From assembly GCA_035700805.1 (NCBI GenBank), contig DASSOG010000020.1, positions 1 through 64,000 of the forward strand: a stretch of DNA of 64,000 nt, in the 5' to 3' direction. The DNA is from JAGWRI01 sp035700805. Lineage in GTDB: Bacteria > Gemmatimonadota > Gemmatimonadetes > Gemmatimonadales > Gemmatimonadaceae. Positions within the stretch are counted from its first letter, which is position 1. The number at the start of each line of letters is the position of its first letter. Below the pieces are notes generated by a model. It was not told where the DNA came from. It saw nothing but the letters and a program-made list of their open reading frames with translations, and made no database searches. The position numbers and the translations under genes are program-made. Of the stretch, positions 14,870-23,094 are shown in pieces.

Positions 14870-17800
14870 ATGAGACATCGCCTGACCCGCGCCGCACTGT
14901 GCATTGCGGCCGCCCTCAGCCTCGGCGCGCCCGCGCTCCTCGCCCAGCAGTCCGTCCTCGAGACGCGCAACCCGAACCAGCGCCAGGATCCGGCCTACCC
15001 GGCGTTCTACAACATGTGGACGCACCACGGCAGCCCGCTGGTGGACCACCTGCCAATCGTCCCGGGAATCCCGACGCCCAAGCAGTTCCTGGGCTACTAC
15101 ATCGGGGCGCCCAAGACGCTCACGTACTACGCCAAGATCGTGGCGTACTACCGGGCGCTGGCCAAGGCGACGCCGCGCGTGCAGGTGGAAGACATCGGGC
15201 GGTCGGACGAGGGGCGGGAGCTGGTGGTGGTGTGGGTGTCGTCCGAGGAAAACATGAAGCACCTGGCGCAGAACCGCGCCAACCTCGGCAGGATTGCCGA
15301 CCCGCGCGGCCTCTCCGAGGCGCAGGTGCACACACTGATCGCGAACACCAAGCCCGACTACCACCTGATGGGTGGCCTGCACTCGGGTGAGACCGGGCCA
15401 TCGGAAATGCTGATGGAGCTGGTGTACCGGCTGGCCACCGAGACGTCGCCGCTCATCACGCAAATCCGTGACAACATCTACGTTTCCGTCACGCCGGCCG
15501 CCGAACCCGATGGCCGCGACCGCGTGGTGGACTGGTTCTATCACGGGATGGACATGAAGGCCAAGTGGGGGCCGATCGACTCGGCCGCCAGGGCGGACAG
15601 CCTGAAGGCGGACAGCCTCAAGGGCGACACGACCGCCGCTGCCGCATCGCCCAATCCGTTCTTTCAGCGCAGCGTGGAGGGAAGTGTCCCGTACTGGGGC
15701 AAGTACGTGTTCCACGACAACAATCGTGACATCAACCTCTCGCAGATGGAGATGCGCGCCATCACCGACTGGTACTTCACGGCGCACCCGCCCATCATGC
15801 ACGACCTGCATGAGGCGCTGTCGCTCATGTACATCTACAGCGGTGGCCCGCCGCAGAATCCCAACCTGGACCCGATCCTCTTCACCCAGTTGCAGTTCTT
15901 TGCCAACTACCAGTTGGAGCAGACCACCAAGTACGGCATGCCCGGCGTCTATACGCATGAGTTCATGGATGCCTGGTCCCCGGGCTACCTGGGCAGCGTG
16001 GTGTACAACCACAACGGCATGATGGAGATGTACGAGACCATGTCGGGGCACGACATCCCGGCGGACTCCATGGCGGACAGCATTGCCACGGCCGAGCCCG
16101 AGCGCCGCGGCGGACGCGGGCAGGGTGGCGCAGGCGCGGCCCGCGGGGGTCGAGGTGGCGCGGCGGCCGGTGGGCGCGGCGGTGCCGCGAGGGGCGGACG
16201 CGGCGGCGCGGCAACGGGTCGTGGCGCGGGACGGGCTGCTGCCAGCCCGCCGCCGAGCTTCGGCGGCGGCGATGGGGGCATCCCCACCGGCAAGGGCGGG
16301 AGCCAGCCGCGCGAGTGGTTCCGAGGGTTGCCAGTGCCGGCCAATGGCGTGGCCACCTTCACTCGGCGCGACAACGCCAACTACATGGAGACCGGCGTGC
16401 TCTCGGCGCTGCAGCTCACGGCCATGTTCCCGCAGATGGTGTTGCAGAACTTCTATATCATGACCAGGCACTCGCTTGACGCGGGCAGCGCCGAGGCGCC
16501 GTATGCCTATGTGATCCCCAAGTCGGCGGACATGACCAAGCCCGCCGAGCTGGTGAATATCCTGCGGGCGCAGCACATCGAGGTCGGTGTGCTGGGCAAG
16601 GCCATGGTGGTGGATGACGACACCATCCCGGCCGGTTCGTATGTAGTCAAGCTGGACCAGCCGTACGGCCGCCTGGCCAAGAACCTGCTGGAAAAGCAGA
16701 TCTTCCCCGATCCGCGACTCACCACGTACGACGACAGCGGGTGGTCCATGGGGTGGGCGTTCGACGTCACCGTCAAGGAGATTGACGACAAGGCGATCCT
16801 GGCTGCCTCCGTGACGCCGGTGGATTCCGCGGTGGTCCGCGGCACCGTGGCGGGCTCGGGTTCCGCCGGGCTGGCCGTGGCGCACTACGGCTCCAACAAC
16901 ATGATCACCTTCCGCTACCTGCTGAAGGATGTGCCAATGAAGGTGGCGGATTCCGCGTTCACGGCTGACGGCGTGCAGTTCCCGGCCGGGTCGTTCATCG
17001 TCACCGGGTCGTCGTCCGACCTGGCGGCGGCAAAGCGCATGGTGGATTCCCTGGGGCTGACCGCGGCGTCGCTGGCCGCGCTGCCGGCCGTGCCGGCGCA
17101 CGATGCCAACGTGCCGCGCGTGGCCATCTTCTCGCGGTGGAGTGGCACGCAGAACCTCGGGTGGTATCGGTTCACCTTTGACAAGTTCCACATTCCGTAT
17201 GACCTGATCTTCAAGGAGCGCGTGGATCAGGGGAACCTGAAGAAGGACTACGACGTGATCGTGATGGCGACGCAGGACGTGGGTCGCTCGGCGGTGTTCG
17301 CGAAGAAGGCCGCCCACCCGCAGCCGTACGAACGGAGCGACAAGTACAAGTTCCTGGGCATGTACGGCTCCACGCCGGACATGAGTGGCGGGATGGGCCA
17401 GGCCGGCGTGGATGCGATCAATGCATTCCTGGACGCCGGCGGCACGCTGATCACGGCGGACGCGGGCGTCAGCTACCCGATCCAGTTCGGGCTCGCGCGG
17501 TCGTTCGAGACGGTGCGCCCGCAGGGCGTGACGGCGCAGAAGCCGCTGGTGATGGCCAGGATCACGCGGACGGACAGCCCCATCTTCTATGGCTACGCCA
17601 CCGATACCATTCCGATCAAGTTCAACCAGGGCGCGCAGGTGTTCCGGTACGGCGTGGCCGATTCCAGCCGAGTGCTGGCGGAGTACGTGGGCGGCGACGC
17701 GTCAGTGCTGAGCGGGCTCATGGTGGGGGCCGACAACCTGGAGCACCAGGCGTTCGTCGCCGACATCTCGCGGGCGCACAACGGCAACGGGCGCGTGATC

Positions 17801-17923
17801 ATGTTCACCAACAATCCCATCTACCGGTGGCAGAACCATGGGGAGTTCAACATGGTGTTCAACGCCATCATCAACTGGGACGATCCCACGCCGGCACGGA
17901 GTGAGGCGCCGAAGTCCAACTAG
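14870..17923 (+). CDS. Exported M14-family zinc carboxypeptidase
   Basis: A 1017-residue secreted peptidase. A signal peptide (MRHRLTRAALCIAAALSLG to ALLAQ) spans about residues 1-24. The M14 zinc site is visible: HSGE with His at about 171 and Glu at 174, and a later His at about 311 in PPIMHDLHEAL. FHDNNRDINLSQ lies between them. An unusual Gly/Arg/Ala-rich insert lies at about residues 411-460. The C-terminal ~500 residues hold alpha/beta domains of a glutamine-amidotransferase-like kind (VAIFSRWSG; FLDAGGTLITADAG). It likely degrades peptides in the periplasm or outside the cell. Start 14870 is chosen because the signal peptide begins there. A strong hairpin follows the stop. Confidence 0.9.
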   Translation: MRHRLTRAALCIAAALSLGAPALLAQQSVLETRNPNQRQDPAYPAFYNMWTHHGSPLVDHLPIVPGIPTPKQFLGYYIGAPKTLTYYAKIVAYYRALAKATPRVQVEDIGRSDEGRELVVVWVSSEENMKHLAQNRANLGRIADPRGLSEAQVHTLIANTKPDYHLMGGLHSGETGPSEMLMELVYRLATETSPLITQIRDNIYVSVTPAAEPDGRDRVVDWFYHGMDMKAKWGPIDSAARADSLKADSLKGDTTAAAASPNPFFQRSVEGSVPYWGKYVFHDNNRDINLSQMEMRAITDWYFTAHPPIMHDLHEALSLMYIYSGGPPQNPNLDPILFTQLQFFANYQLEQTTKYGMPGVYTHEFMDAWSPGYLGSVVYNHNGMMEMYETMSGHDIPADSMADSIATAEPERRGGRGQGGAGAARGGRGGAAAGGRGGAARGGRGGAATGRGAGRAAASPPPSFGGGDGGIPTGKGGSQPREWFRGLPVPANGVATFTRRDNANYMETGVLSALQLTAMFPQMVLQNFYIMTRHSLDAGSAEAPYAYVIPKSADMTKPAELVNILRAQHIEVGVLGKAMVVDDDTIPAGSYVVKLDQPYGRLAKNLLEKQIFPDPRLTTYDDSGWSMGWAFDVTVKEIDDKAILAASVTPVDSAVVRGTVAGSGSAGLAVAHYGSNNMITFRYLLKDVPMKVADSAFTADGVQFPAGSFIVTGSSSDLAAAKRMVDSLGLTAASLAALPAVPAHDANVPRVAIFSRWSGTQNLGWYRFTFDKFHIPYDLIFKERVDQGNLKKDYDVIVMATQDVGRSAVFAKKAAHPQPYERSDKYKFLGMYGSTPDMSGGMGQAGVDAINAFLDAGGTLITADAGVSYPIQFGLARSFETVRPQGVTAQKPLVMARITRTDSPIFYGYATDTIPIKFNQGAQVFRYGVADSSRVLAEYVGGDASVLSGLMVGADNLEHQAFVADISRAHNGNGRVIMFTNNPIYRWQNHGEFNMVFNAIINWDDPTPARSEAPKSN
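16102..16245 (+). repeat. Gly/Arg/Ala-rich low-complexity insert
   Basis: Inside the M14 peptidase gene, repeated GGNCGNGGCGGN-type units encode a string of RGG and GGAA repeats such as RGGRGGAAAGGRGG and ARGGRGGAATGRG. The tract separates the catalytic domain from the C-terminal half. Such tracts vary in copy number by slippage and often act as flexible linkers. Confidence 0.75.
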
Positions 17924-17938
17924 TCTGGTTCGGAAAGT

Positions 17939-17979
17939 GAAGCCCGCCGGGTGCGCGACGTGCGCATCCGGCGGGCTTC
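17939..17979 (+). terminator. Hairpin terminator after the M14 peptidase
   Basis: An 18-base arm (17939-17956, GAAGCCCGCCGGGTGCGC) pairs with 17962-17979 (GCGCATCCGGCGGGCTTC) across a five-base loop with a single mismatch. It begins 15 bases after the peptidase stop. There is no long T run, so termination may depend on the stem alone. Confidence 0.7.
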
Positions 17980-18001
17980 GTGCACGGGGGAAACGGTGAG
18001 G

Positions 18002-18052
18002 CTATTCAGCCCGCATGGCGACCGTGGGGTCCACGCGGGCTTCCGCCCGTTG
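18002..18052 (-). pseudogene. Remnant of an ADOP/MacB-type permease C-terminus
   Basis: Read on the minus strand this stretch ends in RAEARVDPTVAMRAE followed by TAG. That closely resembles the conserved C-terminal end (ARVDPMVALR) of the large FtsX-like ABC permeases that are abundant in Gemmatimonadota and Acidobacteria. Nothing upstream continues the gene. It is therefore called a leftover of a deleted permease. The match is short, so confidence is limited. Confidence 0.4.
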
Positions 18053-18111
18053 CCCGGGTGACATAGCGTTCACAGGTCCGCCTTACCAGCCAGCCGAATC
18101 CGGAGCCGTCC

Positions 18112-19032
18112 ATGCCACGTGTCAACCGCCGTTTCCACCGTTTGCTGCCCTGTGCCGCGCTGGCCCTGCTCGCGCTGTTCACCACCGCGCCGCGCGCGCT
18201 GGCGCAAGGTCACGCCAACCTGCCGCCGAGCAACGACGCCGCCGAGGCGCGCCTGAACGCCAGTCCGCGTCACGGGGAGTGGGTCAGGATTCCCTGGGGC
18301 GACGGCGGCACCGACTCGCTCATGGCGTACGTGGTGTATCCCGTCACGGCGCGCGAGCATTCGCCGGTGGTCGTCGTGGTGCACGAGATCTACGGCCTGA
18401 CCACCTGGGTGCGTGGCGTGGCCGACCAGGTGGCGGCCGAAGGGTTCATCGCGATCGCGCCGGACCTCAACTCGCGCGTGCGCGGCGGGCCGTCCACGGT
18501 GGAGCTGACGCGCGACAGTTCGGTGCGCATCATCCGCGGCGTCTCCACCGCCGACCGCGCGGCCGGCGTGACGGCGGCCGCCAGGTATGCGATGTCGCTG
18601 GCCTCCGCGGAACATAGGTATGCTGTTATCGGCTTCTGCTGGGGTGGGAGCACCACCTGGCAGTATGCCATCAACGGGGGCATTGCCGGCTACTCGGGTG
18701 GCGTGGCGTTCTATGGGACGCCGTACCTGGCCGACGGGGCGCCGGTGGTGGATTCGCTGAAGAAGATCAGCCAGCCGATCATGCTGCTCAGCGGGTCACT
18801 CGACCCGCGCATCGGGGCCGCGATGCCGGCTATCGAGGCCGACATGAAGGCGCTGGGCAAGGACTATTTCGGCCGGAACTACCAGGGCGCGATCCATGGC
18901 TTCATGCGCGCGCAGGACGATCCCGTGCAGCCGGAGCGGAAGCCGGCGCAGGAGGCGGCGAACCTGGCGGCGGCCGAGGATGCGTGGCCGCGCACCGTGG
19001 CGTTCCTGAAGAAGCAGTTGGGGATCCAGTAG
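18112..19032 (+). CDS. Exported dienelactone hydrolase family protein
   Basis: A 306-residue alpha/beta-hydrolase of the dienelactone hydrolase family with a signal peptide ending at about residue 32 (APRALAQ). The catalytic triad is readable: nucleophile Cys in IGFCWGGS (about residue 179), Asp in GSLDPRIG (about 229) and His in AIHGFMRAQ (about 262). VVVVVHEIYGL near residues 86-96 gives the oxyanion region. It likely hydrolyses a lactone or ester in the periplasm; the true substrate cannot be told from sequence. It lies between a permease remnant and the efflux operon and appears to be a single-gene unit. Confidence 0.88.
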   Translation: MPRVNRRFHRLLPCAALALLALFTTAPRALAQGHANLPPSNDAAEARLNASPRHGEWVRIPWGDGGTDSLMAYVVYPVTAREHSPVVVVVHEIYGLTTWVRGVADQVAAEGFIAIAPDLNSRVRGGPSTVELTRDSSVRIIRGVSTADRAAGVTAAARYAMSLASAEHRYAVIGFCWGGSTTWQYAINGGIAGYSGGVAFYGTPYLADGAPVVDSLKKISQPIMLLSGSLDPRIGAAMPAIEADMKALGKDYFGRNYQGAIHGFMRAQDDPVQPERKPAQEAANLAAAEDAWPRTVAFLKKQLGIQ

Positions 19033-19072
19033 CGGCGGTTCCGCGACTGGGAAAGGCTCGGCCGGGCGCCGT

Positions 19073-19765
19073 TCAGGCGCCTGGCTGGTGCTCCGTGGCG
19101 ATCTGCCTGATCCCGGCCAGCGAGAAGTCGGCGATGTGTTCCGCCGCCGCGGCGATCTGCGTGGTGGTGGTGGGCCAGCCCTGCAGCGCGCATTCGCGGA
19201 ACTTGTTGGGCGCGTACGACAGGCACTGCGCCTCGATGCTGATGACGCAGCGGGCCACGCGCGGATCGTCGTCGGTGGTGCCCAGCAGCTCGGCCAGGAT
19301 TCGCGACAGGTGGCGGACGCGGGGCTTAACCACTTCATCGGCGATCCACGGCGCCAGGGGAGTGGGCTCCGCGCTTTCGTGCCGCATGAGCTTGTGGATC
19401 CACCCGGCGCGGCCGCCCTGCACCTGGGCCTCACGCGCGGCAATGAGCGGTACGTAGGCGCGGACATAGTGCCGGAGGCGTTCGTCCGCCGGCAGGGCGG
19501 GGTCGGGGACGATGAGCGCCCGCGTGGTTTCGCGCATGGCCTGGATGGCTCGGCTTACGACTTCTTTGTAGAGGCCGAGCTTGCCGTCAAAGTGGTAGTT
19601 CACGGCGGCGACATTGGCGCCGGCCGCGCGGCAGATGTCGCGCACGCTCGTGCGCCGGAACCCGAATTCCGCGAACTGCTCCGTGGCGGCGTCAATGAGG
19701 CGTTCGCGCGTGGCGACGTCGCTCGTGGCGGCCCGATGGCGGTGCGCGTAGCGGGGCGCCGTCAT
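19073..19765 (-). CDS. TetR-family regulator, CecR (DUF1956) type
   Basis: A 230-residue TetR regulator. The N-terminal helix-turn-helix is typical (RERLIDAATEQFAEFGFRRT at 21-40, then VRDICRAAGANVAAVNYHF). The C-terminal region resembles the DUF1956 domain of CecR/YbiH, with a conserved ALIVPDPALP-like linker and a helix around CVISIEAQCL. CecR in Escherichia coli controls the ybhGFSR efflux operon; the same gene types lie directly upstream here. It is the last gene of the operon and overlaps the permease stop by one base, so it is probably an autoregulated repressor. The palindrome at 23040-23057 is the best operator candidate. Confidence 0.88.
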   Translation of the reverse strand: MTAPRYAHRHRAATSDVATRERLIDAATEQFAEFGFRRTSVRDICRAAGANVAAVNYHFDGKLGLYKEVVSRAIQAMRETTRALIVPDPALPADERLRHYVRAYVPLIAAREAQVQGGRAGWIHKLMRHESAEPTPLAPWIADEVVKPRVRHLSRILAELLGTTDDDPRVARCVISIEAQCLSYAPNKFRECALQGWPTTTTQIAAAAEHIADFSLAGIRQIATEHQPGA

Positions 19766-20880
19766 CAGAGCGTCCGCCGGAAGAGCATGGTGGCCGCGCC
19801 CATGGTCAACGCCCCGAAGATGGCCAGGTACAGCAGGTCAAATCCGATGGCGCCAAAGCCGGAGTTCTTGAGCAGCAGGGCCTTGAGCGCGTTCACGGCA
19901 TACGTGAACGGGTCCACGACGGCGATGGCCCGCATCCACTGCGGGAAGGCCTGCTGCGGATACACGGCGCCGCTGGGGAACCAGAGGATGGTGTTGATGA
20001 TGCCGAACATCGCGCGGGGGATCAGCGGATCCTCCATGCGCACCATGAGCAGGAACATGAAGCTCACCAGCGACACGGACGTGACACCGATGACCACCAG
20101 CAGCCGCATGAGTCGCATGGGGTCCAGCGGGTTGGGCACTCCCGCGATGATCGACCCGACGAAGATGAGCATCAGCCCGGACATCATGGCCTTGATGGCG
20201 CCCGACACGTTGAAGCCCAGGATGAGCTCCAGCTTGGAGATGGGCGTCACCAGGTAGCCCTCGTGCAGGCCGCGCGCCTTGTCATCGATGAAGATGATCC
20301 CGCCGCCGATCATCACCATCATGAAGATGGACATGACGATGGTGCCGGGCAGCAGGTACTGGATGTACGGCACGTACGGGTACAGTTCCACCGTTTCCAG
20401 CGTGGCCTCGCTGGTCATGCGACGCGTGGAGGGTGGCGGCGCGTTGTACGCGGCCAGCAGGCCGCTGAAGCTCCCGGCCAGCGACGCGCTCACGAAGTTG
20501 TCCGTGTTGTCCGCGATCAGCGCGATGCGCGGGTTCTCGCCGGCCAGGACGCGGCGCGAGAAGCCCGGGGGGATGGTGAGCACGCCATTCACCGTGCCAC
20601 GGCGCAGCGCGGCAATGGCCTGGCCCCGGTCGGTGAACGGGATGGTGGTGAAGGTGTTGGCGTTGGCGGCCACGGCGTTGGCCAGCTCCTGGATCTTCAC
20701 GGCGGGCAGCCCGCCGTCCTGGTCCACGACGCCCACCTTGAGGCGCTTCACCTGGCCGCCAAAGGCGTATCCCAGCACCACGAGCTGCAGCAGCGGCATG
20801 AAGAGCGACATCCAGATGAGCATGGGGCTCCGCCGGAACCGGCGCATGTCGCGTTCAACGAGGGCCCAGGCGCCTCTCAT
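19765..20880 (-). CDS. ABC-2 type permease (YbhS/YbhR-like)
   Basis: A 371-residue ABC-2 permease. It has one N-terminal membrane helix (SLFMPLLQLVVLGYAFGG), a large periplasmic domain of about 150 residues, then five hydrophobic segments towards the C-terminus (IVMSIFMMVMIGGGIIF; MLIFVGSIIAGV; SLVSFMFLLM). Two YbhS/R-type permeases normally work together; only one gene is present, so a homodimer is likely. Start 20880 lies four bases after the ATPase stop; a longer frame from 20919 would overlap the ATPase gene. Together with the adaptor and ATPase it should export a drug or toxic metabolite. Confidence 0.9.
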   Translation of the reverse strand: MRGAWALVERDMRRFRRSPMLIWMSLFMPLLQLVVLGYAFGGQVKRLKVGVVDQDGGLPAVKIQELANAVAANANTFTTIPFTDRGQAIAALRRGTVNGVLTIPPGFSRRVLAGENPRIALIADNTDNFVSASLAGSFSGLLAAYNAPPPSTRRMTSEATLETVELYPYVPYIQYLLPGTIVMSIFMMVMIGGGIIFIDDKARGLHEGYLVTPISKLELILGFNVSGAIKAMMSGLMLIFVGSIIAGVPNPLDPMRLMRLLVVIGVTSVSLVSFMFLLMVRMEDPLIPRAMFGIINTILWFPSGAVYPQQAFPQWMRAIAVVDPFTYAVNALKALLLKNSGFGAIGFDLLYLAIFGALTMGAATMLFRRTL

Positions 20881-20884
20881 CGGC

Positions 20885-21880
20885 TCATCTCCTCGGCATG
20901 GCCATGACCCGCTTCTCATTCATGGACTGCTCCTGCAGTCCATCGCGAAGCTGGTGCCCGGTGAAGTGCACGAACACGTCGTCCAGCGACGTGCTCTCCA
21001 CCGCCAGGGAGCGCACGGTGAGGCCGGCGTCCCCGGCCGCGCGCAGCACGGCCGTGGTGGTGGTCGGCCCGGCATTTGAGACAATGCGAAACACCGGCGC
21101 ACGATCTTCCACGCGATCCACGCCAGGGAGGGCGCGCAGCGTCTCCGCCCATCCGTCCGGTGTCTCGGAAAAGCTCACTTCCAGCGTGTTCTCGCCCGGG
21201 ATCTCCGCCTTGAGCCTGATGGGCGAGTCCAGCGCCATGAGCTTGCCATGGTCCACGATGGCGATGCGCTCGCAAAGCTTGTCGGCTTCGTCCATGTAAT
21301 GCGTGGTGAGCAGCACCGTGAGGTCGCGCTCCTGCTTGATGCGGCGCAGCATCTCCCAGACGGACGTGCGCGACACCGGATCGAGGCCCGTGGTGGGCTC
21401 ATCCAGGAAGAGGATGCGTGGTTCGTGCACCAGCCCGCGCGCGATTTCCACGCGCCGGCGCATACCGCCCGACAGGTTCTTCACGGGGGCGTGCGCCCAC
21501 TGGGTAAGTTCCACGGCTGCCAGCAGCTCGTCGATCAGCGGACGCCGGCGCTCGCGGGGCACGCGATACAGCTTGGAGAAAATCAGCAGGTTCTCATATG
21601 CGCTGAGTTCCAGGTCGCTGGTCATGGCCTGCGGGATCACGCCGATGGTGCGGCGCACGTCGTCCGCGTGGGTGACCACGTCAAATCCGCCCACCGTCGC
21701 CGAGCCGTCCGTGGGCGTCAGCAGCGTGGTGAGCATGCGGATGAGTGTGGACTTGCCGGCGCCGTTGGGGCCGAGCAGGCCGAAAATCTCACCCTCGTTC
21801 ACGTGGAACGAGATGCGGTCCACCGCGGTGAAGTCGCCAAACCGCTTGGTGACGTCGCGGACGTCAATGGCGGCCTTCAT
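20885..21880 (-). CDS. ABC transporter ATP-binding protein (YbhF/DrrA-like)
   Basis: A 331-residue ATPase with all ABC motifs: Walker A GPNGAGKS (about residues 37-44), a Q-loop near 83 (VIPQAM), signature LSGGMRRR (about 138-145) and Walker B ILFLDEPTTGLD (about 157-168). The H-loop TTHYMDEAD follows near 194-202. The C-terminal ~100 residues are the DUF4162-like domain found on DrrA-type ATPases. YbhF of Escherichia coli has two ATPase domains; this one has a single domain, so the pump needs two copies. It lies between adaptor and permease genes and powers efflux. Confidence 0.92.
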   Translation of the reverse strand: MKAAIDVRDVTKRFGDFTAVDRISFHVNEGEIFGLLGPNGAGKSTLIRMLTTLLTPTDGSATVGGFDVVTHADDVRRTIGVIPQAMTSDLELSAYENLLIFSKLYRVPRERRRPLIDELLAAVELTQWAHAPVKNLSGGMRRRVEIARGLVHEPRILFLDEPTTGLDPVSRTSVWEMLRRIKQERDLTVLLTTHYMDEADKLCERIAIVDHGKLMALDSPIRLKAEIPGENTLEVSFSETPDGWAETLRALPGVDRVEDRAPVFRIVSNAGPTTTTAVLRAAGDAGLTVRSLAVESTSLDDVFVHFTGHQLRDGLQEQSMNEKRVMAMPRR

Positions 21881-21926
21881 CGGGCGCCCCCAGACGGGAC
21901 CCGCGCGGCGGCGGACAGCCTCGCGC

Positions 21927-22979
21927 TCATTTGACCTCGCTGAGCGGCAACAGCACGTACGCCGTCATGCCCATGGCGAGTCGGCGGTCGCGGTTGTCCA
22001 CGCGCAGCCGGATCTCGAACGTCCGGATGTCCCGCTTGATGCGGCTCACGTCGCGCGCGGTGGCGAACCCGGCATCCACCGCGCGATGGAAGACCACGCC
22101 CGGACGTTCCTCCCCGGACGGCAGGCGCACCATCAGTGTATCACCAAGGCGGATGCGGCTGATGTAGGTCTCCTCCACGTCGGCGCGCACCCAGAGGCTG
22201 TCCGGATTGATGAGCGTGACAATGGGCTGGCCGGCGTTCACGAACTCGCCCAGCCGGGCGGCGCGGACATCCACGAAGCCGGAAATGGGCGCGCGCACCT
22301 CGGTGTAGCCCAGCCGCACGTCGGCCGCCTGCGTCTGCGCGGCCGCGGCCGCGTGCTGCATCCTGGCGCCCTCCAGCGAACTCCGCTTGATGGCCACCTG
22401 GTCCTGCGCGCCCCTGGCCAGCGCCACCGCGGCCTCCTGCGCCTCCACCTGCTTGGTGGAGGCCTCCACGCGCGACGTGATGACCTGGTACGCCAGCCGC
22501 GCCGAGTCGAGCTGCTGCGGCGCGATGCCGCCCGTGCCCGCCATGGCCTCGTAGCGATCGAGGACGCGCTTCGTGTTGAGCATGGATGCGGAGTCTTCGG
22601 CCGCCTGCGCAATGGCAGCGGACAGCGTGGCCTGCGCCTGCCGGAGCTGCGCGTCGGCCTGTGTCTCCTCGAACCGCAACTCCGACTCGCTCACCTGCAC
22701 CTGCGACGCCGCGGCCTGCGCGGAGTTGGCATAGAACTTCTGCTCGGCGGCCAGCTCGCCCGGCGCGAGGATGGCGATGAGCTGGTTGGCCACCACCGTG
22801 TCGCCTTCGGTGACCAGCAGGCTGTCCACCTGTCCCGCCACCTGCGGGCTGACGATGACTTCGTTGGCGGTGACGATGCCGGTGAGCGTCAGGGTGTCGG
22901 GGCGTCGCAGGAAGAGCCACGCCACGACGAGGATGACGACGGCGGCAACCGCCGCGATGATGACGCGCTTTCGGTTCAT
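21927..22979 (-). CDS. HlyD-family periplasmic adaptor (YbhG-like)
   Basis: A 350-residue membrane fusion protein. One N-terminal membrane anchor (VIIAAVAAVVILVVAWLF, residues 6-23) is followed by a lipoyl half (GIVTANEVIVSPQVAGQV). A long Ala/Gln/Glu-rich coiled-coil hairpin (about residues 85-200) comes next, then the second lipoyl half (VRAPISGFVDVRAARLGEFV) and a beta-barrel. It should link the inner-membrane ABC pump to an outer-membrane channel, which is not encoded nearby. It is the first gene of the operon; the likely operator lies about 60-80 bases upstream. Confidence 0.92.
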   Translation of the reverse strand: MNRKRVIIAAVAAVVILVVAWLFLRRPDTLTLTGIVTANEVIVSPQVAGQVDSLLVTEGDTVVANQLIAILAPGELAAEQKFYANSAQAAASQVQVSESELRFEETQADAQLRQAQATLSAAIAQAAEDSASMLNTKRVLDRYEAMAGTGGIAPQQLDSARLAYQVITSRVEASTKQVEAQEAAVALARGAQDQVAIKRSSLEGARMQHAAAAAQTQAADVRLGYTEVRAPISGFVDVRAARLGEFVNAGQPIVTLINPDSLWVRADVEETYISRIRLGDTLMVRLPSGEERPGVVFHRAVDAGFATARDVSRIKRDIRTFEIRLRVDNRDRRLAMGMTAYVLLPLSEVK

Positions 22980-23039
22980 GCAGGGGGCTCTGGGGCGGGG
23001 GAGGAGCGGTCTGCCGGGGTGGGAAGGTCAAACAAGTGT

Positions 23040-23057
23040 ATCAAACGCATGTTTGAT
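23040..23057. promoter_or_regulatory. Palindromic operator upstream of the efflux operon
   Basis: ATCAAACGCATGTTTGAT is an inverted repeat with seven-base arms around a four-base centre. A further TCAAAC half-site lies just to the left at 23028-23033. It sits between the adaptor start (22979) and the divergently placed end of the nuclease gene (23095), in the promoter zone of the efflux operon. Symmetry and size suit a TetR-family dimer, most simply the CecR-like protein encoded at the operon end. Confidence 0.65.
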
Positions 23058-23094
23058 GCGCAAGACGGGCCGGGTCGGGACCGCTGCGTCGGCG

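Noticed and set aside
16102..16245. CRISPR-like array
   Set aside because: The repeats are short, in frame, without unique spacers, and encode an RGG-rich linker.
14759..17317. 852-codon open frame on the minus strand, antisense to the M14 peptidase
   Set aside because: It is a GC-driven shadow: His/Arg-rich, no domain, and fully covered by a well supported peptidase gene.
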